From: Prorocentrum cordatum
Lineage: Eukaryota > Sar > Dinophyceae > Prorocentrales > Prorocentraceae
Assembly (NCBI GenBank): GCA_963575745.1
Contig: CAUYUJ010001741.1
Span: 1-64,000 of the forward strand
Length of the DNA: 64,000 nt
Direction: 5' to 3'
In this document: one piece after another, positions 1 to 9,963 of the stretch
Layout of the letters: each line of letters opens with the position of its first letter
How positions within the stretch are numbered: the first letter of the stretch is position 1
Program-made: the position numbers and the translations under genes
The notes under the pieces: model-generated
The model's database searches: none
What the model was told of the DNA's origin: nothing
Seen by the model: only the letters and a program-made list of their open reading frames with translations

Positions 1-697
1 GTGTCTGGAACGCACGAATGATGAAGATCGGGTAATAATCGTTCCAATCGGGATGCCCATCTTTTTCACCATCTTTCTTGAAGTGCGAGACGGCAGCGTC
101 CATAGACGGTCCGTTGTGGTCATTGCGATCTTTGAATTTCCATTGAACCATTTCCTGAAAGGATGTCCAATTACTTGGAATATTCCATTCACGATCTGCT
201 GTCTTCGTCCAAATGTTGATACATCTATCGTGAAATTGATTGATATGGAACTTTTTCTAGTGAATCTCGTGGCGTAACATGGTCGTGCTGTCTTTGCTCA
301 TGTATTTGGTTGCTCCCAGCCATTCATCATCAAATAACTCGGGACCATAACGTACGTCGTCGTAATGTGGTAACGATATCCACTTCCGTTCTGGAAAGCA
401 ACCAGACTGTGCAATATCAGGCGCGCGAGCAATCACACAATCATCGTGTAACAGTTGCTCGTACCAGTCATTGTTTTGCAGGCAGGCGAATCCATTGATC
501 GCGGATGTACCCCGCAATACTGGACATACGTACGGATGGTCGTCCTTGATGACCGCTTGCAGCTTCCACTCTCGAATAGTGCATGCGTTATCGAACATCC
601 CGACCTGGCTGATGTCCTCATACATGGAACGCCATGACAATAAATTCATCTCATGTGGAGAAGATTCCTCTTCGGCAGGAGTTGCCTCCAGCTCCAT
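1..697 (-). pseudogene. Continuation of the unknown extension to the window edge (element 1)
   Basis: Same frame as the preceding piece; only the TAG at 764 separates them, and the codons between are open. 146 residues run from Met at 697 to a TAG at 257. The frame is then open again without interruption from 256 to base 1, Trp- and Asp-rich. The protein therefore continues outside the window. No known domain. This is the third in-frame stop in a reading frame that otherwise keeps normal amino-acid composition. Confidence 0.5.
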
Positions 698-763
698 GGC
701 CTCTAGGTCAGTGCCGTCGTCAGGGATCGGTACCGCCTCAGCTTTTGGGAGCTGATCTGCTGG

Positions 764-1414
764 CTACTGGTCTGCTGTTGGTCCAGGAGTTGATGACTTT
801 GGCACGGCTATCGATTGCGGGCCAGGTTGCAAAGGCTCAGGCAATGGGCCTGGTGGGGCTGGCTGTTCCGCATCAGCCGCCGCACGCCACACGGACGTCG
901 GAACATCAGGATCATATCCCAATGCCACGCGATCTAGTGCATTCTGTCTGAAGAATGTTTTGCACGCTATGATGGTCCGCTCGTTCTCGACAACAGGGCC
1001 GATGCAGTGAGATGTCAACCTGTTGTTTTCCGCAGTGAGTCGTGATTTGGTCGCGTTATCATCTCCATCCAAGTCGGTAATCTGTTGTAGAAACTGCTCG
1101 AACACAACCCAAGTAACTGGATGTGCATCTTCAACCGCTTTAATGATCTTGGGGTGGAGGAGCTCTTGTTTCTCGACTGAATCCCAGGATGCCCAAGCCC
1201 CAGGGTAGTCGTTCATCAAAAGTAAGAGGTACTTGAATTTGTTCGTCGTATGCTGGACCAAATGGATCATTTTCAGGGATAGCCTTGTTTGGCTCGCGAG
1301 GATCATGTGCTGGTGTTCATATCGGCATTCCAGGAATGGGTTCCGTTGTGTCGCCTGCGTCAGCAGGCAGTGATGCCGGCAGTGTGCCACCGGCACATGA
1401 TGCCATCCACGCAC
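764..1414 (-). pseudogene. Continuation of the unknown C-terminal extension (element 1)
   Basis: After the TGA at 1317 the previous frame stays open for about 100 bases, then coding character passes to this frame near 1215 (LLLMNDYPGAWASWDSVEKQ). About 150 residues of helical, charged sequence follow, then a Pro/Gly-rich tail to a TAG at 764. The first ~65 residues of the ORF are out-of-frame shadow. The domain is unrecognised; it belongs to the same long extension. Confidence 0.5.
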
Positions 1415-4400
1415 AATGAGCCATTTCGCTTGCCGTCTGTGTCATCAGCGTCGTGAGGCTGAGATATCTTTCCCATTCATTTGTCACCTTTTCTCTGAAG
1501 TCGAGAGCAGCCATGATCTCTTTGGCCTGTGTGCACGCCTGCTCATCCGTGACAGGAATCAGTAATGGCGCCCTGAATGGATATGGTTGAGAGGGCAGTG
1601 ACTGAATCAAAGCGCAGAAGTTACGATAGCATACTGCGTCGCAAAACTGTGTCGTAAGCATCGCCATGTTATGATTGTTCTGTTTTGCATGCCAAGCCTG
1701 CGGGGTAATCCTATCGTACGCTTCAACCCAGTGATCTGATGGAAGAACAGTAATACCACGATTTTGCATAATCCTGATCAGGTCGTTCGTGTGGTAATCA
1801 AAGTTCGGGTGTGCGCCCCACTGTGCTGCTTTGCAAGGACCCATGACTGTGGGACAGCGGAAGTACTGCATCACATCGACAAAACGTGATACGTCCACTT
1901 GTACGTGTATTGGCATGAGCGTCGGGACGCCACCCTCGCATTCCATGTTCTGGAGCTCATATACGTCAGTAGGTGAACGAGTTTGATGTCGACGCATGTC
2001 CACGGTGTTCTGTCCGTGGTTGGCGCATGCAATGTCATTCGCGCTCCATACCACCATGGCATTGAGGCCCCTGCAATAATGTATTTGTTTTACATATGCA
2101 GGAAAATCATTGGCCCAGTAGCTCCAGATAGTCTCGTTTAACTCGCGCCACTTTTTGATGGAGGCATTGTCGCTGTGTAACATGAGGCCTCTGGCATCGC
2201 GGATCATCTTGATCATGTCGCGCTGCTCGAGGGTGCACTCAATCTGGTTGTTGAGAATAGCTGTGGTACGGGTTTCTTGTGTTTCGAAACGCTGGTTACG
2301 CAGTTCCTCCATGCCATAGCGGGTGTCTCCATCAGCCTCTGGCAATCGAACGCAATCTTGGCCTATCGGCGTGTCGTTCTGTCTAAACCATTCTCTATAA
2401 TTGCCAAAGGAGAATGCCCACATCATGATGTCGTCGCGGATCATGGTCGACAAATGCTCGAGGGTAGCGCCGCCCATGTATTCCGCGCGATTGAGGCACG
2501 GCATAAATAGCGGCACAAGGGCAACATTCGATGCCTTGGCGAGATCTTCTCGCTTCTGTGCATTGTTGAGCTCGTCGATGCCGTAAGTTGGGTACTTCTT
2601 GTGTTTTGCACTTTTGGCCCCTCCCTTGGGATGCATAATCCACGTTGAATCAGTGTACAAGTTGGTCCATTTGTATGCGTGCCCTGATGGACCACATGCA
2701 TGATGCAAGAGTAGTCTCAAGTCTTCTTGTACGAAGGAACACCACCCATTACCTGAAATAAGAATAGAAACCAAACGACCACCACCGAAAACGCTGTGCT
2801 TTGCTTGATCCAGCTCGAGTGGGTCAATATCAGGACCAGGGGTAAGGCCAGGGTCGATCTGGTCGGCGGCTTCGCCAAAGAAGTCGTTGCCCTCGTTGTA
2901 TGGTTGCCAACGATAGGTACTTGTCATATCCCCGTCATGATCTGATATTGCCACCCAGCCTTCTGGATGATCGGATGATGTTGCCACCGTCTTGGAGTAT
3001 GATCCGATACCTCCGAAGCCTCCGCGCGCCGTCAGCCATGTGGTGAGCTTGCGGCGAAATTTGGTTGTCTGGTTAAGGTCGGGAAATGCTCTCATGTTGG
3101 TGACCAAATTATCATCAAAAATGTGGCCGATGTGTCCAGATGTATCTGATGTCCTGGCTACGCCAGGTGGGCGTGTAGGTAACTTGGCCCTTGTACGATC
3201 AAGTTTAGGAGCATAGCATGGAGTTATCAATCCATTGCTGTATACATCGGATGGTGCATAAAGACCATTTGAATAGTAGATTTGTGTATCCTGAATGCTG
3301 TCCTCGGCATACTGTCCCAGTACTGCACTGCCAATATTGGACCAATCGTTTTGACTTATCATCCACTCCGTTTTCAATATCATCGTCGTAAAGTTTTCTG
3401 GTGGGCACTTGCGGTGCGTTCCTGGGATCACCGCGTTCAAATGATCATGCAGACCACGAACACTGTCTTGTACAGACGGATTACGATTGAAGAGACTGGA
3501 AAACATACACATAGCCCGCATGAATGACAGCCACGGTGTAGCCGTAAACGTGCTGTAGTCATAGTTGGCGTCGCCGCCGACTGATCCACTCGTGTCATTG
3601 ATCCAACTCTTGACGTCGGCGGACGCAGAGCGGGTAATTTCTCGAATAGTGGATTCGTCGGGTACGCGGAGATCAAACTCTCCACTGCGATCAGCACGCC
3701 GTTGATGTATGTATATGTAACCATCATCAGGATCACGAGGACGGCCAGTTTGAGCGTGGTACGTGAAGCCCACGCGGTCGTCGTCCTTTGCGTTCGAGTC
3801 GTACTCAACGTCGTAGCCGATGGGCCAGCCGATGAGGTTGAGCGGCTGTGCCTGATCCATCTCGTGGATGGGGGTATCGGGATTAGAACCGATCTCACTT
3901 ATATTCGCCTCGCAAGCGGCGAACAGGATGCCTGTAAGCTTTGTAGCTCGAGTCGTAAAATTGCTGCGGCATGAACGTATAAGTAATGTCCTAAATCTCT
4001 CTGCATCTTGCGGAGGCGAGGGGGGATGGCGGGGATGTCTACCGTGCGGGCAACGTGCGCGTGAACGAGGTGTGCGCGACGCAATAGCTGCGGCCAGTAC
4101 GCCAATGTGGTACATGCATGCGCATATTCCCTCGTGATTGGCTTGTCCCACACACCGAAATCCACATTCTGATCCTACTTCGCCCCATCTTTCTTTTTCT
4201 GCAAGTAATATTTTGCATACTTCCGGGCATCCATCCAGTTTTGGAGGCTCCGCAACATGAGGTAAACCATCGGGCCTCCGAGGCCCTCGCAGTGGTTTCC
4301 ATGGTTTCTTTGGAGGACACTGTATCGGGGTAGCGGGAAAGATGAGCGAATGTTCCAAAAGATCCCTCCAGAGGTCTGCTTTCTTCGTCTCGAAATGTTT

Positions 4401-5603
4401 GGTCATCATATCTGCGATCTGCTCCTTTGTACCTACGTATTTGAGCTCGATATGTTCGAGTTGGCATGTCTCGCATATCCAATCCAGGTTGATACGATGA
4501 GTACGATGAAGATGACGCTGTGCTGGTGTACGTCCTTTTTGGACAATGTTGATCACGGCCTGGTTATCCTCGAGGACGATAAGACGCACTTTGGGAGAAC
4601 TAATCTCTTGAGCCGGTTCTGGATCCACGTGCAATACTCTACCCTCATGGGATATTGTACGTCTCTTTGGAGGCGTGTGTAATTCCGTATTTAGCGGTAG
4701 TTGCCTACGGCTAGGAGAAGATCCCCGTGTAGGGGGTGCCTTGCGAGGCGATGGCTTACGCTTCTTTTTGGCTGCCAACGTCGAACACATTGCCGGGTCG
4801 GCGTGTCGATGGCAGCTCAGGCATGTATTCTTCTCTTTGCATGTTCTGGCAATTCCCACCACGGCTTCCCAGAATGAGAGTAGTGGTAATCCTTCCAGTC
4901 GTAGTGCTGAGTCAAGAGCAACGATCTCGGATTCAGTAGATGAGTGTGACACAACCGTTTGTTTCTTGCATACAGCGTTGACTGGGAAGAAGAACGTATT
5001 GGGTCCAACAAGCGCGGCGAAAACGCCGGTAGTGGATTTGGATGATGTAATGCAATCAGCGAACGAGGCGTCAGTGAAGAGCATGATGGATAACTTGTCT
5101 GGCGAATCACCTATCCATCCGTGCGAACAATGTATGCGCGTTGTTTTGATGTAGCATATCAACCGATGTAGACGTTTATCACACGTAGTATTCCATTTGG
5201 TAATTTCTCTGGCCAGCATACATACTGGATGTAAAATATCGAAACGACAGCAACGTGCCAAGTAGAGGATCTTCATTAGTACACTCGCCGCGTCCTGGCC
5301 AAGGATGCCCTCGTCGGAATAATCTGAATCATTGAAGGAGGTGTCCTCAATGACAGGAGTTTCGGCGTCAGGTAGGTCATCGTATGTGACTGGTATGGGA
5401 TCTGTCGTAGTAGATGTCGTGTCGACCGATTTTGCTGGGCTGGATGATCGTGGCCGTGCATTGAGCACACTAGTAGGTCTGGCAACCGACCCGGAGGACG
5501 CGGGCGATTTGGATCGCGAAGTCCTCGGCGAGTCGGATCGTTTCCGACGTGACCCTGGTCCCTGGGCGCGCTTGGAGGCGCATTCCAGGGTATGGTAATC
5601 CAA
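1317..5603 (-). CDS. RNase H fused to ~1,000 residues of unknown protein (copia element 1)
   Basis: 1,428 residues. Residues 1-100 are a Ser/Pro/Arg-rich and then acidic linker replacing the RT core. Residues 101-415 are copia RNase H: VLMKILYLAR, FTDAS (D178), STESE, LEDNQA (D346), IADMMTK (D398). A basic insert at ~255-330, with KKKRK that could be a nuclear localisation signal, splits the RNase H. Residues 420-1428 match nothing I know: Trp/Tyr/Asp-rich and globular, with HEGICAC, GGFGGIGSYSKT, a stretch WCSFVQEDLRLLLHHACG, and near 2070-1670 VVWSANDI...DHW...WHA, which is weakly like SGNH-hydrolase blocks. It ends at a TGA, but coding-like sequence continues beyond. Confidence 0.7.
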   Translation of the reverse strand: MDYHTLECASKRAQGPGSRRKRSDSPRTSRSKSPASSGSVARPTSVLNARPRSSSPAKSVDTTSTTTDPIPVTYDDLPDAETPVIEDTSFNDSDYSDEGILGQDAASVLMKILYLARCCRFDILHPVCMLAREITKWNTTCDKRLHRLICYIKTTRIHCSHGWIGDSPDKLSIMLFTDASFADCITSSKSTTGVFAALVGPNTFFFPVNAVCKKQTVVSHSSTESEIVALDSALRLEGLPLLSFWEAVVGIARTCKEKNTCLSCHRHADPAMCSTLAAKKKRKPSPRKAPPTRGSSPSRRQLPLNTELHTPPKRRTISHEGRVLHVDPEPAQEISSPKVRLIVLEDNQAVINIVQKGRTPAQRHLHRTHRINLDWICETCQLEHIELKYVGTKEQIADMMTKHFETKKADLWRDLLEHSLIFPATPIQCPPKKPWKPLRGPRRPDGLPHVAEPPKLDGCPEVCKILLAEKERWGEVGSECGFRCVGQANHEGICACMYHIGVLAAAIASRTPRSRARCPHGRHPRHPPSPPQDAERFRTLLIRSCRSNFTTRATKLTGILFAACEANISEIGSNPDTPIHEMDQAQPLNLIGWPIGYDVEYDSNAKDDDRVGFTYHAQTGRPRDPDDGYIYIHQRRADRSGEFDLRVPDESTIREITRSASADVKSWINDTSGSVGGDANYDYSTFTATPWLSFMRAMCMFSSLFNRNPSVQDSVRGLHDHLNAVIPGTHRKCPPENFTTMILKTEWMISQNDWSNIGSAVLGQYAEDSIQDTQIYYSNGLYAPSDVYSNGLITPCYAPKLDRTRAKLPTRPPGVARTSDTSGHIGHIFDDNLVTNMRAFPDLNQTTKFRRKLTTWLTARGGFGGIGSYSKTVATSSDHPEGWVAISDHDGDMTSTYRWQPYNEGNDFFGEAADQIDPGLTPGPDIDPLELDQAKHSVFGGGRLVSILISGNGWCSFVQEDLRLLLHHACGPSGHAYKWTNLYTDSTWIMHPKGGAKSAKHKKYPTYGIDELNNAQKREDLAKASNVALVPLFMPCLNRAEYMGGATLEHLSTMIRDDIMMWAFSFGNYREWFRQNDTPIGQDCVRLPEADGDTRYGMEELRNQRFETQETRTTAILNNQIECTLEQRDMIKMIRDARGLMLHSDNASIKKWRELNETIWSYWANDFPAYVKQIHYCRGLNAMVVWSANDIACANHGQNTVDMRRHQTRSPTDVYELQNMECEGGVPTLMPIHVQVDVSRFVDVMQYFRCPTVMGPCKAAQWGAHPNFDYHTNDLIRIMQNRGITVLPSDHWVEAYDRITPQAWHAKQNNHNMAMLTTQFCDAVCYRNFCALIQSLPSQPYPFRAPLLIPVTDEQACTQAKEIMAALDFREKVTNEWERYLSLTTLMTQTASEMAHCAWMASCAGGTLPASLPADAGDTTEPIPGMPI

Positions 5604-5977
5604 GTATCAACTGGATCGATTCGTCCGTCGCCGTATAATAATGCCTGTGTGTAGTCTCCAGGTGCATCACTTTGTTCTCCCGCATATTGTGGCAATAATG
5701 CAGTAGCGTCGCAAAGTTTGGAAGCCTCAATATGCGAAGCACTGGAAGCGGCGTCGGCGAATATTGCGGCCAAGCCAGTTTCATCTTTGCCTGTATTGCC
5801 TTGAACCACCACTCTGCCCTTGAATTTACGTAGATCAGGTGGAAGTTCCTCGTGTTTGACTGAAGATAGCTCCAAAATATTGAAGAAATGAACTTTCGTC
5901 CCAGTGCGGATAGCTTGTGGCTCAATATCAGCTTTTTCTGCAACGGTCTCCAACATCCACGTTTGTTTCTTTTCCAA
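5276..5977 (-). pseudogene. Truncated reverse transcriptase, N-terminal fragment (copia element 1)
   Basis: Frame starts at a TTG and is continuous with the linker ORFs except for a TAA at 5987. Residues ~1-125 match the start of copia RT: TGTKVH, then KFKGRVVVQGN, SSASHIEASKLCDATALL, YTQALL, and TWITIPWNA (the fingers and early palm). After this (below about 5600) the frame turns into out-of-frame Arg/Pro-rich sequence. The palm with the YxDD active site and the thumb are absent; the next frame resumes at the RNase H connection. This is an internal deletion of roughly 150-200 residues, estimated by comparison with intact copia RTs. Confidence 0.75.
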
Positions 5978-5986
5978 TCTCTCGTA

Positions 5987-6631
5987 TTATTTTCGTAGGG
6001 CTTCTTGTGCACGTGGTTCTGCGGCAACTTCTTTCTGACTCAGGCTTCTGGTAACTAGGGCCGGGCGTGACCATGAGGAATCGGGTATGTTGTCTCTGTG
6101 TGCCGGTGTGTAGGTGGTCTCACGTGGCATAGTTGGTATTGCTACCGACTGGGTGAACTGGCGTATGAGCGGGTTCATGGTCCCAAAGTCGGTTCCTTCA
6201 CTATCCACAAGTACCAAAGCACGTTCTTCTCCATCGTGCTGTTGTGGTGATTGGCGGTAGTACAGTACCGTAGTAATGTCACGTGGCCCACCAGGTAATT
6301 AGGCATACAGTATTTCTTTGTTCGTCACGCCTTTGACGTTTTCGTCGCGGATGACGTCGCCATTGTCAGTGTCGTATGTAATCCGTCGTTCCACAGTATT
6401 CCATGTGGGTCCGCAGGATGCAGTGGTACGGAAATTGTTGACCTGTTTGTCCTGTCTTGTCCACACTCGTAGTGCAGCTCGGTCACGAATCTCACGAGCT
6501 CGTTTAACGTCGTCGGCGTATTCGATTTCCTTCTTCTGTTGTCCACGAGGTAGTGTTTTCCAATGCTCGGGAAGAGTGTGATCAGGACGTGTAGTAGTCT
6601 GTATACGTGTTTCGCGTCCGCGGACCATCAT
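5987..6631 (-). pseudogene. Integrase-RT linker of the copia polyprotein, two ORFs (element 1)
   Basis: Two short ORFs (6631-6299, 110 residues; 6217-5987, 76 residues) lie in the same frame as the integrase C-terminal piece, each closed by a single TAA. The codons between them are open: the sequence reads through into RDITTVLYYRQSP before the second Met. They have no catalytic motif and are charged, linker-like sequence as in other dinoflagellate copia polyproteins. They show that the polyprotein frame survives over 1.6 kb with nonsense codons but no indels. Confidence 0.55.
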
Positions 6632-6661
6632 TTTGCCGTCTGGCGTTATTTTTGGAAGCTC

Positions 6662-7621
6662 CTAGACTCGAATCGCGCCTGTCCACGGCTCGCTTAACTC
6701 TCTGTGGTCGTTGGCGCTGACACCGTCACAAACATCGCGAAAGTCACTTTCTCCTTCAAAAGTAGAAGTCGTCTTGAAATCTCGTGTCACGTCGAGTTGA
6801 TCAACAAGTACAGGTATGTTCATGACGTCGTCCGTCGGGATGAACAATTTCTTGCGTGGAGTACGAATATGTCTGATGACGCAATATCCGCGCTGTTCCC
6901 AGTAGTCGGGCTCCGGCGCTGGTGCAGCAACTTCAGAAGCCGATGCGTGGATATCAGCGGCGTTGTCTTCCGTTGTCATCATAGATGGGTCATCCCATTC
7001 TTTAGGGTAGGAAAGTGGAGGATCGGGCATTGGTTTATCACCCAAGGGGCGAGAAGTGGATGCCTTGACCTCGTCGTGTGCCTCAGGGTTATGATGTCGT
7101 AGAGTGCCTTCTTTCACTGGGTAGGTGAACTTGCCATCAGGGATGATGATGTCTTTGACTCTGTGCACGTGACACAGTTCACCATCAGGATTCTTGGCGT
7201 ATGTAGCCGTGTCCAAGACAAGGTAGTCACCTGACCATCGTCCACCAGAGTGCAAGTGGTAACCCATGAATAACCCTTCCCGAGTATTTTCTTTAAACTT
7301 TGCAGTCTCGTTGTTAATCTCGGGGTTGAGGCATGTCCAGAAGATCAGAGCACCGAATGGTACGTAGTGCCCGGGAAAGCTTTCGCCAAATCGTATTTCA
7401 TGAGCTGTCTTATCTGCATGTTCCTCATTGAGGGCAGCAACGCCCGTGGATGCATGCACAAAATTGTGTCCACAGCAAAAGGCTTGCAAGGCCTCTTTCC
7501 ACCATTCGTGTCCCAAACCAGACATATGTAACACAGCTCTCGTACCGAGAATGACAGTTTTGACGACGCGCGCGGACGATGTGGCGTACTCGTGTCGTGT
7601 CTCCATCCCAGTTGGCGGCAA
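6662..7621 (-). pseudogene. Integrase C-terminal part (copia element 1)
   Basis: 319 residues continuing the integrase after the deletion. The recognisable order is helix VVKTVILGTRAVLHMSGL, then GHEWWKEAL, then GALIFW, GLFMGYHLHSGGRWSGDYLVLD, which is the copia integrase C-terminal region seen in dinoflagellate elements. An acidic and Pro-rich linker toward RT follows. It ends at a single TAG (6662) with the same frame open on the far side. The first ~20 residues overlap the previous ORF in another frame. Confidence 0.75.
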
Positions 7622-8184
7622 GCCTTCTGAAGCTCTCCAGAGTTGTCTGTATAGATGTGCTTCACGTCATCGTTTGCGGCGATGAATTGTTGAAAGGATC
7701 CCTTTGTGGTAGCTGCGTCTTTGTGTAGTGCTGGGTAGGCCATGAAGATGCCGGTGTATCTGTCTAGGACAACAAGTGCATACTTGTCGCCGCGTTTGTC
7801 TGCGGCATCGTCTTTGGCCAGGACGACATGGTCGGCAGTTAAAGCCTCGCCAAACTTCTTCGGGACAAAAGCCTCGTAGGCGTTATCCTCGTCGGTGGGG
7901 TCTGCCGGTGGATGTGGTTTGCGCTGTCGTCGACACGGGGCATTCTGCGCCATCGTGCGAGAACAAATCTCACAGTCAGGGTGTTTTGGGCTGTGAGTCA
8001 TGTAATGCATCGGGTCGATAGGTTTCTTCTGTCTGTTGGGAAGAACGCGATCATTGTCGCGATGCATTCGCGTGAGCGTCTCTGTCGGTATGTCGTTATC
8101 TGCTTGAGCTATATCTACTAGCCCCCCGCATTGTGGAGGAGAACACTGCGTCTGAGACGTAGGCGAGTCGGTGGGTGTGTCCAC
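7345..8184 (-). pseudogene. Integrase N-terminal and core part (copia element 1)
   Basis: Same frame as the protease ORF. An HHCC zinc-binding pre-integrase motif (HYMTHSPKHPDCEIC, residues ~65-80) is followed by the DDE core. The first Asp is in LTADHVVLAKDD, the second in IYTDNSGEL. After the conserved TPHRP the frame is lost: the segment that normally carries the catalytic Glu is deleted (about seven codons plus a frame change, near 7550). The remaining C-terminal residues of this ORF are out of frame. Strand-transfer activity is therefore not expected. Confidence 0.8.
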
Positions 8185-8214
8185 GTTAGGCTCGTCTGTG
8201 TTTGTGTCGGGAGG

Positions 8215-9963
8215 TTATTCGACCATGGTGGTCCGTGCTCCTCCTCCCTCTCCGACATGTGGTCTCTTGGGGCAGGCCCCTATGTGGGGCCGTAGCTCGT
8301 CTGCAGTGGTTGACTGCTCTGTAGTTTTGCAGCGCCAACAAATGTCGTTGCAGCGGGCGGATGAACGCTTGCGCTGACGACGTCGGGGTGCTGACGAAGT
8401 GCATAGACGTGGTGGTGGTATCAGTGTCAGGTTGTCGAGTCGTAATTCTGGAACTCTATTGTTGACTGGAATCTTATACCATTGGCCCCCCGGATCCTGA
8501 AGCAAGTAGCCCACCTCAGGATCCCAAAGCTGCCGAAAGCCATCAACCTCGATCAATTTCCCAACTGATAGTAAAGATGGACAGTCTTGCAAGGCAAGGG
8601 CTGAACTGTGTAAGCCAACCTCGGGTAGCCGTATGTCGTAGTGCTCGTTGACAGTACGATCACCATTGGCGGTTTCCAGAATATGCTCTTCGCGAATAGA
8701 TATGCGATCCGATTCGGTCTGCGTCAGTTCATGTTTTCCCTGACTATGATGAGCAGAACCACTGTCGAGAACCCAACATCGTGTCAATGCAGCAGTCGAG
8801 CGTGGTGGGTCGACTTGCATTGTCGTTGTATTCGTCTGGGCTGTCTTTGATGACTGCTTAACAGTGTCGTCATATTTTTGGATCGCAGTTGGTGTGGCCA
8901 CCGACTCTTTATTGTGCCGGTAGTCATATAAGTCGTCGTGCCATAGCTGTGCCTCCTTTTGACATTCTCGTAGGGCGTCCGCACTTTGATCCCACCATCG
9001 TTGTGGTAACGGGTCTGGTACATTGACAATGTCACCCTCGTTCGGTATCTCCTTCCATTTATCCAATCTGGTCCTGCCAGATACGGTATGTAAATAGTAT
9101 TCCACGTTACGTATGTCGAAGCGTATCCGACGACGTGTTTTGGTAGATGTCGCTGTGGCCTTAGTGTTGGCCATGAGGGTCTTGTCACGGATGGCGCAAC
9201 TGCGGTCGGAACGGCGTGAACGTCGAAAGTTGGCAGGAGAACGTGCTCTAGCGTGGGGTGAGCCACGGGACGAACCGTGGCTCGGGAAACGTCTGCCACG
9301 TCCTTTGTCACTGCCATATGATCTATCACGGTCGCGTGGACTACCGCGTCCGCCGCTACGATTGTCTCGCCCTCGGGAAGTAGATCTCGAAGATCTGTCG
9401 TATCGACTTCTCGATTGACTGCGAGAGTCTGGGGACCCCCTGGATGTTGAACGAGATCGGTCGTATTGGCGTCGGTTGTCACGTCCATGGCGTGAGTCGC
9501 ATGCGTAGCGGACCCCCCCGCGTTGTGAAGAACGTTGGCTTCCTGATCCGCGGGATGGTGATCGGCCACGGCTATCCTGACTGGAGGTCCGTGGTCGACT
9601 CGGGCTTCGCTCGGGAGTCTTCGCACCAGGTGTAAGATGAGCATATTTGCATTTATCGCCCCGTTGGGCACTTATTCTGTGCGAAATCTTTACGCTGTGC
9701 GACGTGTGGAAAGTTGCACTTGTCGCCTCTGGTACATGTGTTGCGCCTGGCGAAATCGAAGCAACATGGTTTCGATGCTGGCTTCTTGCGATTCGCAGGA
9801 GTGGACATGCTGCGGCGGGAGTTGCCACCAGCCGTCGATGTTCTGGAAGATTTGTTGTTCTTCCAATCCCTGGAAGATGTATGCAAAGCCTTGCACCGTT
9901 CACCATTGCGACAATTGCCTTTCTTCCAGGCAGCGCACACGTTGACTTGAGAACGTGTCTCAT
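8215..9963 (-). pseudogene. Gag tail and DSG aspartic protease (copia element 1)
   Basis: The 582-residue frame overlaps the Gag ORF by 311 bases; only the part below about 9700 looks coding. It starts with a third CCCH-finger remnant, then a long Arg/Ser/Gly-rich tract (RS-like, ~residues 115-270). The protease follows, with active-site triad DSGSA inside WVLDSGSAHHSQ, typical of copia proteases. A small CWRC...H-x3-C motif sits near the C-terminus. A single TAA at 8215-8217 separates it from the integrase in the same frame, and the 10 codons between stop and next Met are open, so this is one polyprotein with a nonsense codon or a readthrough site. Confidence 0.7.
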
